From: Megachile rotundata
Lineage: Eukaryota; Arthropoda; Insecta; Hymenoptera; Megachilidae
Length of the DNA stretch: 64,000 nt
NCBI RefSeq assembly: GCF_050947335.1
Contig: NW_027473612.1
Location: forward strand, 141,710-205,709
Direction: 5' to 3'
The notes under the pieces are model-generated. The model worked only from the letters and a program-made list of their open reading frames with translations, did no database searches and was not told where the DNA came from. A program made the position numbers and the translations under genes. Each line of letters starts with the position of its first letter. Positions within the stretch are counted from its first letter, which is position 1. This document shows positions 1-12,000 of this stretch, one piece after another.

Positions 1-83
1 ATTGATAATAATAAGAGTAATAAGTATAGTAATTGTCGTCCTATCGATCATATCCACATAATATGGCCAATAATATGAGTTAG
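1..83 (+). repeat. Reference monomer (subtype B) and numbering
   Basis: First complete monomer, used for numbering. Bases 1-34 are almost pure A/T/G with TAA-like steps. Bases 35-48 hold the most GC-rich part with the only two CpGs (37-38 and 45-46) and the ATCGAT palindrome at 43-48. Bases 57-77 form an imperfect dyad (CATAATAT facing ATAATATG). The motif AATAATA-W-GAGT occurs twice per monomer, at 69-80 and at 7-18 of the next copy, 21 bp apart. This copy is subtype B: C40, CCA at 54-56 and C68, instead of T40, AAG and T68 in the common subtype A (for example the monomer starting at 167). The three B changes nearly always travel together. Confidence 0.95.
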
Positions 84-735
84 ATTGATAATAATAAGAG
101 TAATAAGTATAGTAATTGTCGTCCTATCGATCATATCCACATAATATGGCCAATAATATGAGTTAGATTGATAATAATAAGAGTAATAAGTATAGTAATT
201 GTCGTTCTATCGATCATATAAGCATAATATGGCTAATAATATGAGTTAGATTGATAATAATAAGAGTAACAACTATAGTAATTGTCCTTCTATCGATAAT
301 ATAAGCATAATATGGCTAATAATATGTGTTAGAATGATGATAGGAAGAGTAATAAGTATAGTGATTGTCGTTCAATCGATCATATAAGCATAATATGGCT
401 AATAATATGAGTTAGATTAATAATAGTAAGAGTAATACGTATAGTAATTGTCGTCCTATCGTTCATATCCACATAATATGGCCAATAATATGAGTTAGAT
501 TGATAATAATAAGAGTAATAAGTATAGTAATTGTCGTTCTATCGTTCATATAAGCATAATATGGCTAATAATATGAGTTAGATTGATAATAATAAGAGTA
601 ATAAGTATAGTAATTGTCGTTCTATCGATCATATAAGCATAATATGGCTAATAATATGAGTTAGATTGATAATAATAAGAGTAATAAGTATAGTAATTGT
701 CGTTCTATCGATCATATAAGCATAATATGGCTAAT
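1..735 (+). repeat. Distant copy of the HOR start at 26.88 kb
   Basis: The order of subtypes (B, B, A, K, L, F, D with GTTCAT, then A copies) matches 26877-27611 at a constant offset of 26,876 bp. The match includes the rare marker AGAATGATGATAGG at 331, seen again at 27207 and in the 32.6-kb copy. It diverges after about 735, where this copy has GAGTTAGATTGATAACAATG and the other continues with AACAATAAG and a TGTCTTTC monomer. Because the window starts inside this unit, the HOR clearly continues to the left of base 1. Confidence 0.8.
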
Positions 736-3700
736 AGTATGAGTTAGATTGATAACAATGAGAGTAACAAGTATAGTAATTGTCGTTCAATCGGTCATAT
801 AATCATAATATGGCTAATAATATGAGTTAGATTGATAATAATAAGAGTAACAAGTATAGTAATTGTCGTTCTATCGATCATATAAGCATAATATGGCTAA
901 TAATATGAGTTAGATTGATAATAATAAGAGTAACAAGTGTAGTAATTGTCGTTCTATCGATCATATAAGCATAATATGGCTAATAATATGAGTTAGATTG
1001 ATAATAATAAGAGTAATAAGTATAGTAATTGTCGTTCTATCGATCATATAAGCATAATATGGCTAATAATATGAGTTAGATTGATAATAGTAAGAGTAAT
1101 AAGTATAGTAATTGTCGTTCAATCGATCATATAAGCATAATGTGGCTAATAATATGAGTCAGATTAATAATAGTAAGAGTAATACGTATAGTACTTGTCT
1201 TCCTATCGATCATATCCACATAATATGGCCAATAATATGAGTTAGATTGATAATAATAAGAGTAATAAGTATAGTAATTGTCGTTCTATCGATCATATCT
1301 GCATAATATGGAAATAATATGAGTTAGATTGATAATAATAAGAGTAATAAGTATAGTAATTGTCGTCCTATCGATCATATCCACATAATATGGCCAATAA
1401 TATGAGTTAGATTGATAATAATAAGAGTAATAAGTATAGTAATTGTCGTTCTATCGATCATATAAGCATAATATGGCTAATAATATGAGTTAGATTGATA
1501 ATAGTAAGAGTAATAAGTATAGTAATTGTCGTTCAATCGATCATATAAGCATAATGTGGCTAATAATATGAGTTAGATTAATAATAGTAAGAGTAATACG
1601 TATAGTACTTGTCTTCCTATCGATCATATCCACATAATATGGCCAATAATATGAGTTAGATTGATAATAATTAGAGTAATAAGTATAGTAATTGCCGTTC
1701 TATCGATCATATAAGCATAATATGGCTAATATTATGAGTAAGATTGATAACAATGAGAGTAACAAGTATAGTAATTGTCGTTCAATCGGTCATATAATCA
1801 TAATATGGCTAATAATATGAGTTATATTGATAATAATAAGAGTAATAAATATAGTAATTGTCGTTCTATCGATCATATAAGCATAATATGGCTAATAATA
1901 TGAGTTAGATTGATAATGGTAAGAGTAATAAGTATAGTAATGGTCGTTCTATCGATCATATCTGCATAATATGGTTAATAATATGAGTTAGATTGATAAT
2001 AATAGGAGTAACAAGTATAGTAATTGTCGTTCTATCGATCATATAAGCATAATATGGCTAATAATATGAGTTAGATTGATAATAATAAGAGTGACAAGTA
2101 TAGTAATTGTCGTTCTATCGATAATATAAGCATAATATGGCTAATAATATGAGTTAGATTGATAACAGTAAGAGTAATAAGTATAGTAATTGTCGTTCTA
2201 TCGATCATATCTGCATAATATGGATATAATATGAGTTAGATTGATAATAATAAGAGTAATAAGTATAGTAATTGTCGTACTATCGATCATATCCACATAA
2301 TATGGCCAATAATATGAGTTAGATTGATAATAATAAGAGTAATAAGTATAGTAATTGTCGTCCTATCGATCATATCCACATAATATGGCCAATAATATGA
2401 GTTAGATTGATAATAATAAGAGTAGTAAGTATAGTAATTGTCGTTCTATCGATCATATAAGCATAATATGGCTAATAATATGAGTTAGATTGATAATAAT
2501 AAGAGTAACAACTATAGTAATTGTCCTTCTATCGATAATATAAGCATAATATGGCTAATAATATGTGTTAGATTGATGATAGTAAGAGTAATAAGTATAG
2601 TAATTGTCGTTCAATCGATCATATAAGCATAATATGGCTAATAATATGCGTTAGATTAATAATAGTAAGAGTAATACGTATAGTAATTGTCGTCCTATCG
2701 ATCATATCCACATAATATGGCCAATAATATGAGTTAGATTGATAATAATAAGAGTAATAAGTATAGTAATTGTCGTTCTATCGATCATATAAGCATAATA
2801 TGGCTAATAATATGAGTTAGATTGATAATAATGAGAGTAACAAGTATAGTAATTGTCGTTCAATCGGTCATATAATCATAATATGGCTAATAATATAAGT
2901 TAGATTGATAATAATAAGAGTAATAAGTATAGTAATTGTCGTTCTATCGATCATATAAGCATAATATGGCTAATAATATGAATTAGATTGATAATAATAA
3001 GAGTAACAAGTATAGCAATTGTCGTTCTATCGATAATATAAGCATAATGTGGTTAATAATATGAGTTAGATTGATAATAATAAGAGTAATAAGTATAGTA
3101 ATTGTCGTTCTATCGATCATATAAGCATAATATGGCTAATAATATGAGTTAGATTGATAATAATAAGAGTAACAAGTGTAGTAATTGTCGTTCTATCGAT
3201 CATATAAGCATAATATGGCTAATAATATAAGTTAGATTGATAATAATAAGAGTAATAAGTATAGTAATTGTCGTTCTATCGATCATATAAGCATAATATG
3301 GCTAATAATATGAGTTAGATTGATAATAGTAAGAGTAATAAGTATAGTAATTGTCGTTCAATCGATCATATAAGCATAATGTGGCTAATAATATGAGTTA
3401 GATTAATAATAGTAAGAGTAATACGTATAGTACTTGTCTTCCTATCGATCATATCCACATAATATGGCCAATAATATGAGTTAGATTGATAATAATAAGA
3501 GTAATAAGTATAGTAATTGTCGTTTTATCGATCATATAAGCATAATATGGCTAATAATATGAGTTAGATTGATAATAATAAGAGTAATAAGTATAGTAAT
3601 TGTCGTTCTGTCGATCATATAAGCATAATATGGCTAATAATATGAGTTAGATTGATAACAATGAGAGTAACAAGTATAGTAATTGTCGTTCAATCGGTCA

Positions 3701-4140
3701 TATAATCATAATATGGCTAATAATATGAGTTAGATTGATAATAATAAGAGTAACAAGTATAGTAATTGTCGTTCTATCGATAATATAAGCATAATATGGC
3801 TAATAATATGAGTTAGATTGATAACAGTAAGAGTAATGAGTATAGTAATTGTCGTTCTATCGATCATATCTGCATAATATGGAAATAATATGAGTTAGAT
3901 TGATAATAATAAGAGTAATAAGTATAGTAATTGTCGTCCTATCGATCATATCCACATAATATGGCCAATAATATGAGTTAGATTGATAATAATAAGAGTA
4001 ATAAGTATAGTAATTGTCGTTCTATCGATAATATAAGCATAATATGGCTAATAATATGAGTTAGATTGATAATAGTAAGAGTAATAGGTATAGTAATTGT
4101 CGTTCTATCGATCATATAAGCATAATATGGCTAATAATAT
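736..4140 (+). repeat. Mixed-subtype satellite segment
   Basis: About 41 monomers of subtypes A-G, K, L and D with less regular order than later segments. Subtype G (CAATCGGTCATATAATC) appears near 788, 1790 and 2860. 82-bp C copies occur near 1307, 2222 (variant GGATATAAT) and 3872. The F-then-D cassette ending in GTACTTGTCTTCC recurs near 1190, 1605 and 3428. The B-B-A-K-L-D cassette appears at about 2270-2700 in the same order as at the window start. The last kilobase (2890-3970) is a copy of a block found again at 12.85, 20.15 and 24.54 kb. No gene or other element is seen. Confidence 0.85.
2890..3970 (+). repeat. 13-monomer block repeated at 12.85, 20.15 and 24.54 kb
   Basis: The marker CGTTTTATCG at 3521 recurs at 13478 and 25172. 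The flanking subtypes match in order: TATAAGTTAG, GAATTAG with GCAATTG, AAGTGTAG, TACTTGTCTTCC, CTGTCGATC, G, then E and C. Offsets are 9,957 and 21,651 bp. The copy at about 20.15-21.15 kb has the same order but lacks exactly the monomer carrying CGTTTTATCG. This gives the block at least four copies spread over 22 kb. Confidence 0.8.
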
Positions 4141-7100
4141 GAGTTAGATTGATAATAATAAGAGTAACAACTATAGTAATTGTCCTTCTATCGATAATAT
4201 AAGCGTAATATGGCTAATAATATGTGTTAGATTGATGATAGTAAGAGTAATATGCATAGTAATTGTCGTTCAACCGATCATATAAGCATAATATGGCTAA
4301 TAATATGAGTTAGATTAATAATAGTAAGAGTAATACGTATAGTAATTGTCGTCCTACCGTTCATATCCACATAATATGGCCAATAATATGAGTTAGATTG
4401 ATAATAATAAGAGTAATAAGTATAGTAATTGTCGTTCTATCGTTCATATAAGCATAATATGGCTAATAATATGAGTTAGATTGATAATAATAAGAGTAAT
4501 AAGTATAGTAATTGTCGTTCTATCGATCATATAAGCATAATATGGCTAATAATATGAGTTAGATTGATAATAATAAGAGTAATAAGTATAGTAATTGTCG
4601 TTCTATCGATCATATAAGCATAATATGGCAAATAATATGAGTTAGATTGATAACAATAAGAGTAACAAGTATAGTAATTGTCTTTCTATCGATCATATAA
4701 GCATAATATGGCTAATAATATGAGTTAGATTGATAATAATAAGAGTAATAAGTATAGTAATTGTGGTTCTATCGATCATATAAGCATAATATGGCTAATA
4801 ATATGAGTTAGATTGATAATAGTAAGAGTAATAAGTATAGTAATTGTCGTTCAATCGATCATATAAGCATAATGTGGCTAATAATATGAGTTAGACTAAT
4901 AATAGTAAGAGTAATACGTATAGTACTTGTCTTCCTATCGATCATATCCACATAATATGGCCAATAATATGAGTTAGATTGATAATAATTAGAGTAATAA
5001 GTGTAGTAATAGCCGCTCTATCGATCATATAAGCATAATATGGCTAATATTATGAGTAAGATTGATAATAATAAGAGTAACAAGTATAGTAATTGTCGTT
5101 CTATCGATAATATAAGCATAATATGGCTAATAATATAAGATAGATTGATAATAATGAGAGTAACAAGTATAGTAATTGTCGTTCAATCGGTCATATAATC
5201 ATAATATGGCTAATAATATAAGTTAGATTGATAACAATAAGAGTAATAAGTATAGTAATTGTCGTTCTATCGATCATATAAGCATAATATGGCTAATAAT
5301 ATGAATTAGATTGATAATAATAAGAGTAACAAGTATAGCAATTGTCGTTCTATCGATAATATAAGCATAATATGGTTAATAATATGAGTTAGATTGATAA
5401 TAATAAGAGTAATAAGTATAGTAATTGTCCTTCTATCGATCATATACGCATAATATGGCTAATAATATGAGTTGGATTGATAATAATAAGAGTAACAAGT
5501 ACAGTAATTGTCGTTCAATCGATCATATAAGCATAATGTGGCTAATAATATGAGTTAGATTGATAATAGTAAGAGTAATAAGTATAGTAATTGTCGTTCA
5601 ATCGATCATATAAGCATAATGTGGCTAGTAATATGAGTTAGATTAATAATAGTAAGAGTAATACGTATAGTAATTGTCTCCCTATCGATCATATCCACAT
5701 AATATGGCCAATAATATGAGTTAGATTGATAATAATTAGAGTAATAAGTATAGTAATTGCCGTTCTATCGATCATATAAGCATAATATGGCTAATATTAT
5801 GAGTAAGATTGATAATAATAAGACTAATGAGTATAGTAATTGTCGTTCTATCGATCATATAAGCATAATATGGCTAATAATATGAGTTAGATTGATAATA
5901 ATAAGAGTAATAAGTATAGTAATTCTCGTTCTATCGATCATATAAGCATAATATGGCTAATAATATGAGTTAGATTGATAATAATAAGAGTAATAAGTAT
6001 AGTAATTGTCGTTCTATCGATCATATAAGCATAATATGGCTAATAATATGAGTTAGATTGATAATAATAAGAGTAATAAGTATAGTAATTGTCGTTCTAT
6101 CGATCATATAAGCATAATATGGCTAATAATATGAGTTAGATTTATAATAATTAGAGTAACAAGTACAGTAATTGTCGTTCAATCGGTCATATAATCATAA
6201 TATGGCTAATAATATAAGTTAGATTGATAATAATAAGAGTAATAAGTATAGTAATTGTCGTCCTATCGATCATGTCCACATAATATGGCAAATAATATGA
6301 GTTAGATTGATAATAATAAGAGTAATAAGTATAGTAATTGTCGTTCTATCGATCATATAAGCATAATATGGCTAATGATATGAGTTAGATTGATAATAAT
6401 AAGAGTAACAACTATAGTAATTGTCCTTCTATCGATAATATAAGCGTAATATGGCTAATAATATGTGTTAGATTGATGATAGTAAGAGTAATATGCATAG
6501 TAATTGTCGTTCAACCGATCATATAAGCATAATATGGCTAATAATATGAGTTAGATTAATAATAGTAAGAGTAATACGTATAGTAATTGTCGTCCTATCG
6601 TTCATATCCACATAATATGGCCAATAATATGAGTTAGATTGATAATAATAAGAGTAATAAGTATAGTAATTGTCGTTCTATCGTTCATATAAGCATAATA
6701 TGGCTAATAATATGAGTTAGATTGATAATAATAAGAGTAATAAGTATAGTAATTGTCGTTCTATCGATCATATAAGCATAATATGGCTAATAATATGAGT
6801 TAGATTGATAATAATAAGAGTAACAAGTATAGTAATTGTCGTTCAATCGGTCATATAAGCATAATATGGCAAATAATATGAGTTAGATTGATAACAATAA
6901 GAGTAACAAGTATAGTAATTGTCTTTCTATCGATCATATAAGCATAATATGGCTAATAATATGAGTTAGATTGATAATAATAAGAGTAATAAGTATAGTA
7001 ATTGTGGTTCTATCGATCATATAAGCATAATATGGCTAATAATATGAGTTAGATTGATAATAGTAAGAGTAATAAGTATAGTAATTGTCGTTCAATCGAT

Positions 7101-8622
7101 CATATAAGCATAATGTGGCTAATAATATGAGTTAGACTAATAATAGTAAGAGTAATACGTATAGTACTTGTCTTCCTATCGATCATATCCACATAATATG
7201 GCCAATAATATGAGTTAGATTGATAATAATTAGAGTAATAAGTGTAGTAATAGCCGCTCTATCGATCATATAAGCATAATATGGCTAATATTATGAGTAA
7301 GATTGATAATAATAAGAGTAACAAGTATAGTAATTGTCGTTCTATCGATAATATAAGCATAATATGGCTAATAATATAAGATAGATTGATAATAATGAGA
7401 GTAACAAGTATAGTAATTGTCGTTCAATCGGTCATATAATCATAATATGGCTAATAATATAAGTTAGATTGATAACAATAAGAGTAATAAGTATAGTAAT
7501 TGTCGTTCTATCGATCATATAAGCATAATATGGCTAATAATATGAATTAGATTGATAATAATAAGAGTAACAAGTATAGCAATTGTCGTTCTATCGATAA
7601 TATAAGCATAATATGGTTAATAATATGAGTTAGATTGATAATAATAAGAGTAATAAGTATAGTAATTGTCCTTCTATCGATCATATACGCATAATATGGC
7701 TAATAATATGAGTTGGATTGATAATAATAAGAGTAACAAGTACAGTAATTGTCGTTCAATCGATCATATAAGCATAATGTGGCTAATAATATGAGTTAGA
7801 TTGATAATAGTAAGAGTAATAAGTATAGTAATTGTCGTTCAATCGATCATATAAGCATAATGTGGCTAGTAATATGAGTTAGATTAATAATAGTAAGAGT
7901 AATACGTATAGTAATTGTCTCCCTATCGATCATATCCACATAATATGGCCAATAATATGAGTTAGATTGATAATAATTAGAGTAATAAGTATAGTAATTG
8001 CCGTTCTATCGATCATATAAGCATAATATGGCTAATATTATGAGTAATATTGATAATAATAAGACTAATGAGTATAGTAATTGTCGTTCTATCGATCATA
8101 TAAGCATAATATGGCTAATAATATGAGTTAGATTGATAATAATAAGAGTAATAAGTATAGTAATTCTCGTTCTATCGATCATATAAGCATAATATGGCTA
8201 ATAATATGAGTTAGATTGATAATAATAAGAGTAATAAGTATAGTAATTGTCGTTCTATCGATCATATAAGCATAATATGGCTAATAATATGAGTTAGATT
8301 GATAATAATAAGAGTAATAAGTATAGTAATTGTCGTTCTATCGATCATATAAGCATAATATGGCTAATAATATGAGTTAGATTTATAATAATTAGAGTAA
8401 CAAGTACAGTAATTGTCGTTCAATCGGTCATATAATCATAATATGGCTAATAATATAAGTTAGATTGATAATAATAAGAGTAATAAGTATAGTAATTGTC
8501 GTCCTATCGATCATGTCCACATAATATGGCAAATAATATGAGTTAGATTGATAATAATAAGAGTAATAAGTATAGTAATTGTCGTTCTATCGATCATATA
8601 AGCATAATATGGCTAATAATAT
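4141..8622 (+). repeat. Tandem pair of a 27-monomer HOR, 2,241 bp each
   Basis: Two adjacent units, 4141-6381 and 6382-8622. Rare markers repeat at exactly 2,241 bp (27 x 83): AAGCGTAATATGG at 4201, 6442 and again at 8683; TTAGACTAAT at 4891 and 7132; TTGTGGTTCT at 4761 and 7002; TAGCCGCTC near 5009 and 7250; TTAGATTTAT at 6136 and 8377. Differences are few: near 6810-6870 the second unit has AACAAG and CAATCGGTC where the first has AATAAG and CTATCGATC, and near 8047 it has GAGTAATATTG for GAGTAAGATTG. The pair is best explained by a recent unequal exchange that kept monomer register. Confidence 0.9.
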
Positions 8623-8790
8623 GAGTTAGATTGATAATAATAAGAGTAACAACTATAGTAATTGTCCTTCTATCGATAATATAAGCGTAATATGGCTAAT
8701 AATATGTGTTAGATTGATGATAGTAAGAGTAATAAGTATAGTAATTGTCGTTCAATCGATCATATAAGCATAATATGGCTAATAATATGA
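8623..8790 (+). repeat. Start of a third 27-mer copy (K-L-F monomers)
   Basis: About two monomers continuing the 27-mer pattern (AAGCGTAATATGG at 8683, then L). The phase then changes: the TATGCATAG and CAACCGATC seen at this point in the previous units are replaced by AAGTATAG and CAATCGATC. It links the 27-mer pair to the 17-mer pair. Confidence 0.7.
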
Positions 8791-11610
8791 GTTAGATTAA
8801 TAATAGTAAGAGTAATACGTATAGTAATTGTCGTCCTATCGATCATATCCACATAATATGGCCAATAATATGAGTTAGATTGATAATAATAAGAGTAACA
8901 AGTATAGTAATTGTCGTTCTATCGATCATATCAGCATAATATGGCTAATAATATGAGTTAGATTGATAATAATAAGAGTAATAAGTATAGTAATTGTCGT
9001 TCTATCGATCATATAAGCATAATATGGCTAATAATATGAGTTAGATTGATAATAATGAGAGTAACAAGTATAGTAATTGTCGTTCAATCGGTCATATAAT
9101 CATAATATGGCTAATAATATAAGTTAGATTGATAACAATAAGAGTAATAAGTATAGTAATTGTCGTTCTATCGATCATATAAGCACAATATGGCTAATAA
9201 TATGAATTAGATTGATAATAATAAGAGTAACAAGTATAGCAATTGTCGTTCTATCGATAATATAAGCATAATATGGTTAATAATATGAGTTAGATTGATA
9301 ATAATAAGAGTAATAAGTATAGTAATTGTCCTTCTATCGATCATATAAGCATAATATGGCTAATAATATGAGTTAGATTGATAATAATAAGAGTAATAAG
9401 TATAGTAATTGTCGTTCTATCGATCATATAAGCATAATATGGCAAATAATATGAGTTAGATTGATAATAATAAGAGTAATAAGTATAGTAATTCTCGTTC
9501 TGTCGATCATATAAGCATAATATGGCTAATAATATGAGTTAGATTGATAATAATAAGAGTAACAAGTATAGCAATTGTCGTTCTATCGATAATATAAGCA
9601 TAATATGGTTAATAATATGAGTTAGATTGATAATAATAAGAGTAATAAGTATAGTAATTGTCGTTCTATCGATCATATAAGCATAATATGGCTAATAATA
9701 TGAGTTAGATTGATAATAATAAGAGTAAAAAGTGTAGTAATTGTCGTTCTATCGATCATATAAGCATAATATGGCTAATAATATGAGTTAGATTGATAAT
9801 AATAAGAGTAATAAGTATAGTAATTGTCGTTCTATCGATAATATAAGCATAATATGGCTAATAATATGAGTTAGATTGATAATAGTAAGAGTAATAGGTA
9901 TAGTAATTGTCGTTCTATCGATCATATAAGAATAATATGGCTAATAATATGAGTTAGATTGACAATAATGAGAGTAACAAATATAGTAATTGTCGTTCAA
10001 TCGATCATATAAGCATAATATGGCTAATAATATGAGTTAGATTGATAATAATAAGAGTAATAAGTATAGTAATTCTCGTTCTGTCGATCATATAAGCATA
10101 ATATGGCTAATAATATGAGTTAGATTGATAATAATAAGAGTAACAAGTATAGTAATTGTCGTTCTATCGATCATATCTGCATAATATGGAAATAATATGA
10201 GTTAGATTAATAATAGTAAGAGTAATACGTATAGTAATTGTCGTCCTATCGATCATATCCACATAATATGGCCAATAATATGAGTTAGATTGATAATAAT
10301 AAGAGTAACAAGTATAGTAATTGTCGTTCTATCGATCATATCAGCATAATATGGCTAATAATATGAGTTAGATTGATAATAATAAGAGTAATAAGTATAG
10401 TAATTGTCGTTCTATCGATCATATAAGCATAATATGGCTAATAATATGAGTTAGATTGATAATAATGAGAGTAACAAGTATAGTAATTGTCGTTCAATCG
10501 GTCATATAATCATAATATGGCTAATAATATAAGTTAGATTGATAACAATAAGAGTAATAAGTATAGTAATTGTCGTTCTATCGATCATATAAGCACAATA
10601 TGGCTAATAATATGAATTAGATTGATAATAATAAGAGTAACAAGTATAGCAATTGTCGTTCTATCGATAATATAAGCATAATATGGTTAATAATATGAGT
10701 TAGATTGATAATAATAAGAGTAATAAGTATAGTAATTGTCCTTCTATCGATCATATAAGCATAATATGGCTAATAATATGAGTTAGATTGATAATAATAA
10801 GAGTAATAAGTATAGTAATTGTCGTTCTATCGATCATATAAGCATAATATGGCAAATAATATGAGTTAGATTGATAATAATAAGAGTAATAAGTATAGTA
10901 ATTCTCGTTCTGTCGATCATATAAGCATAATATGGCTAATAATATGAGTTAGATTGATAATAATAAGAGTAACAAGTATAGCAATTGTCGTTCTATCGAT
11001 AATATAAGCATAATATGGTTAATAATATGAGTTAGATTGATAATAATAAGAGTAATAAGTATAGTAATTGTCGTTCTATCGATCATATAAGCATAATATG
11101 GCTAATAATATGAGTTAGATTGATAATAATAAGAGTAAAAAGTGTAGTAATTGTCGTTCTATCGATCATATAAGCATAATATGGCTAATAATATGAGTTA
11201 GATTGATAATAATAAGAGTAATAAGTATAGTAATTGTCGTTCTATCGATAATATAAGCATAATATGGCTAATAATATGAGTTAGATTGATAATAGTAAGA
11301 GTAATAGGTATAGTAATTGTCGTTCTATCGATCATATAAGAATAATATGGCTAATAATATGAGTTAGATTGACAATAATGAGAGTAACAAATATAGTAAT
11401 TGTCGTTCAATCGATCATATAAGCATAATATGGCTAATAATATGAGTTAGATTGATAATAATAAGAGTAATAAGTATAGTAATTCTCGTTCTGTCGATCA
11501 TATAAGCATAATATGGCTAATAATATGAGTTAGATTGATAATAATAAGAGTAACAAGTATAGTAATTGTCGTTCTATCGATCATATCTGCATAATATGGA
11601 AATAATATGA
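8791..11610 (+). repeat. Tandem pair of a 17-monomer HOR, 1,410 bp each
   Basis: Two adjacent units, 8791-10200 and 10201-11610, with a repeat distance of 1,410 bp (17 x 83 minus 1, because each holds one 82-bp subtype C monomer). Markers found in both: CATATCAGC at 8929 and 10339; AAGCACAATATGG at 9181 and 10591; AAAAAGTGTAG near 9727 and 11137; AAGAATAATATGG near 9928 and 11338. I saw no difference between the units by eye. Identity continues into a D-B start after 11610 until CCAATGATATG near 11682 breaks it. This near-perfect identity makes it one of the youngest duplications in the window. Confidence 0.9.
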
Positions 11611-12000
11611 GTTAGATTAATAATAGTAAGAGTAATACGTATAGTAATTGTCGTCCTATCGATCATATCCACATAATATGGCCAATGATATGAGTTAGAT
11701 TGATAGTAATTAGAGTAATAAGTATTGTAATTGTCGTCCTATCGTTCACATCCACATAATATGGCCAATAATATGAGTTAGATTGATAATAATAAGAGTA
11801 ATAAGTATAGTAATTGTCGTTCTATCGATCATATAAGCATAATATGGCTAATAATATGAGTTAGATTGATAATAATAAGAGTAATAAGTATAGTAATTGT
11901 CGTTCTATCGATCATATAAGCATAATATGGCTAATAATATGAGTTAGATTGATAATAATAAGAGTAACAACTATAGTAATTGTCCTTCTATCGATAATAT
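11611..12000 (+). repeat. Linker of D, B and A monomers before the large HOR family
   Basis: Contains the marker pair CCAATGATATG and ATCGTTCACATCC (GTTCAC at 11744) that recurs at 14813, 17965, 22029, 37873, 43349, 46837 (with an extra T) and 51237. It is followed by A copies and the K monomer that starts the next unit. Confidence 0.75.
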
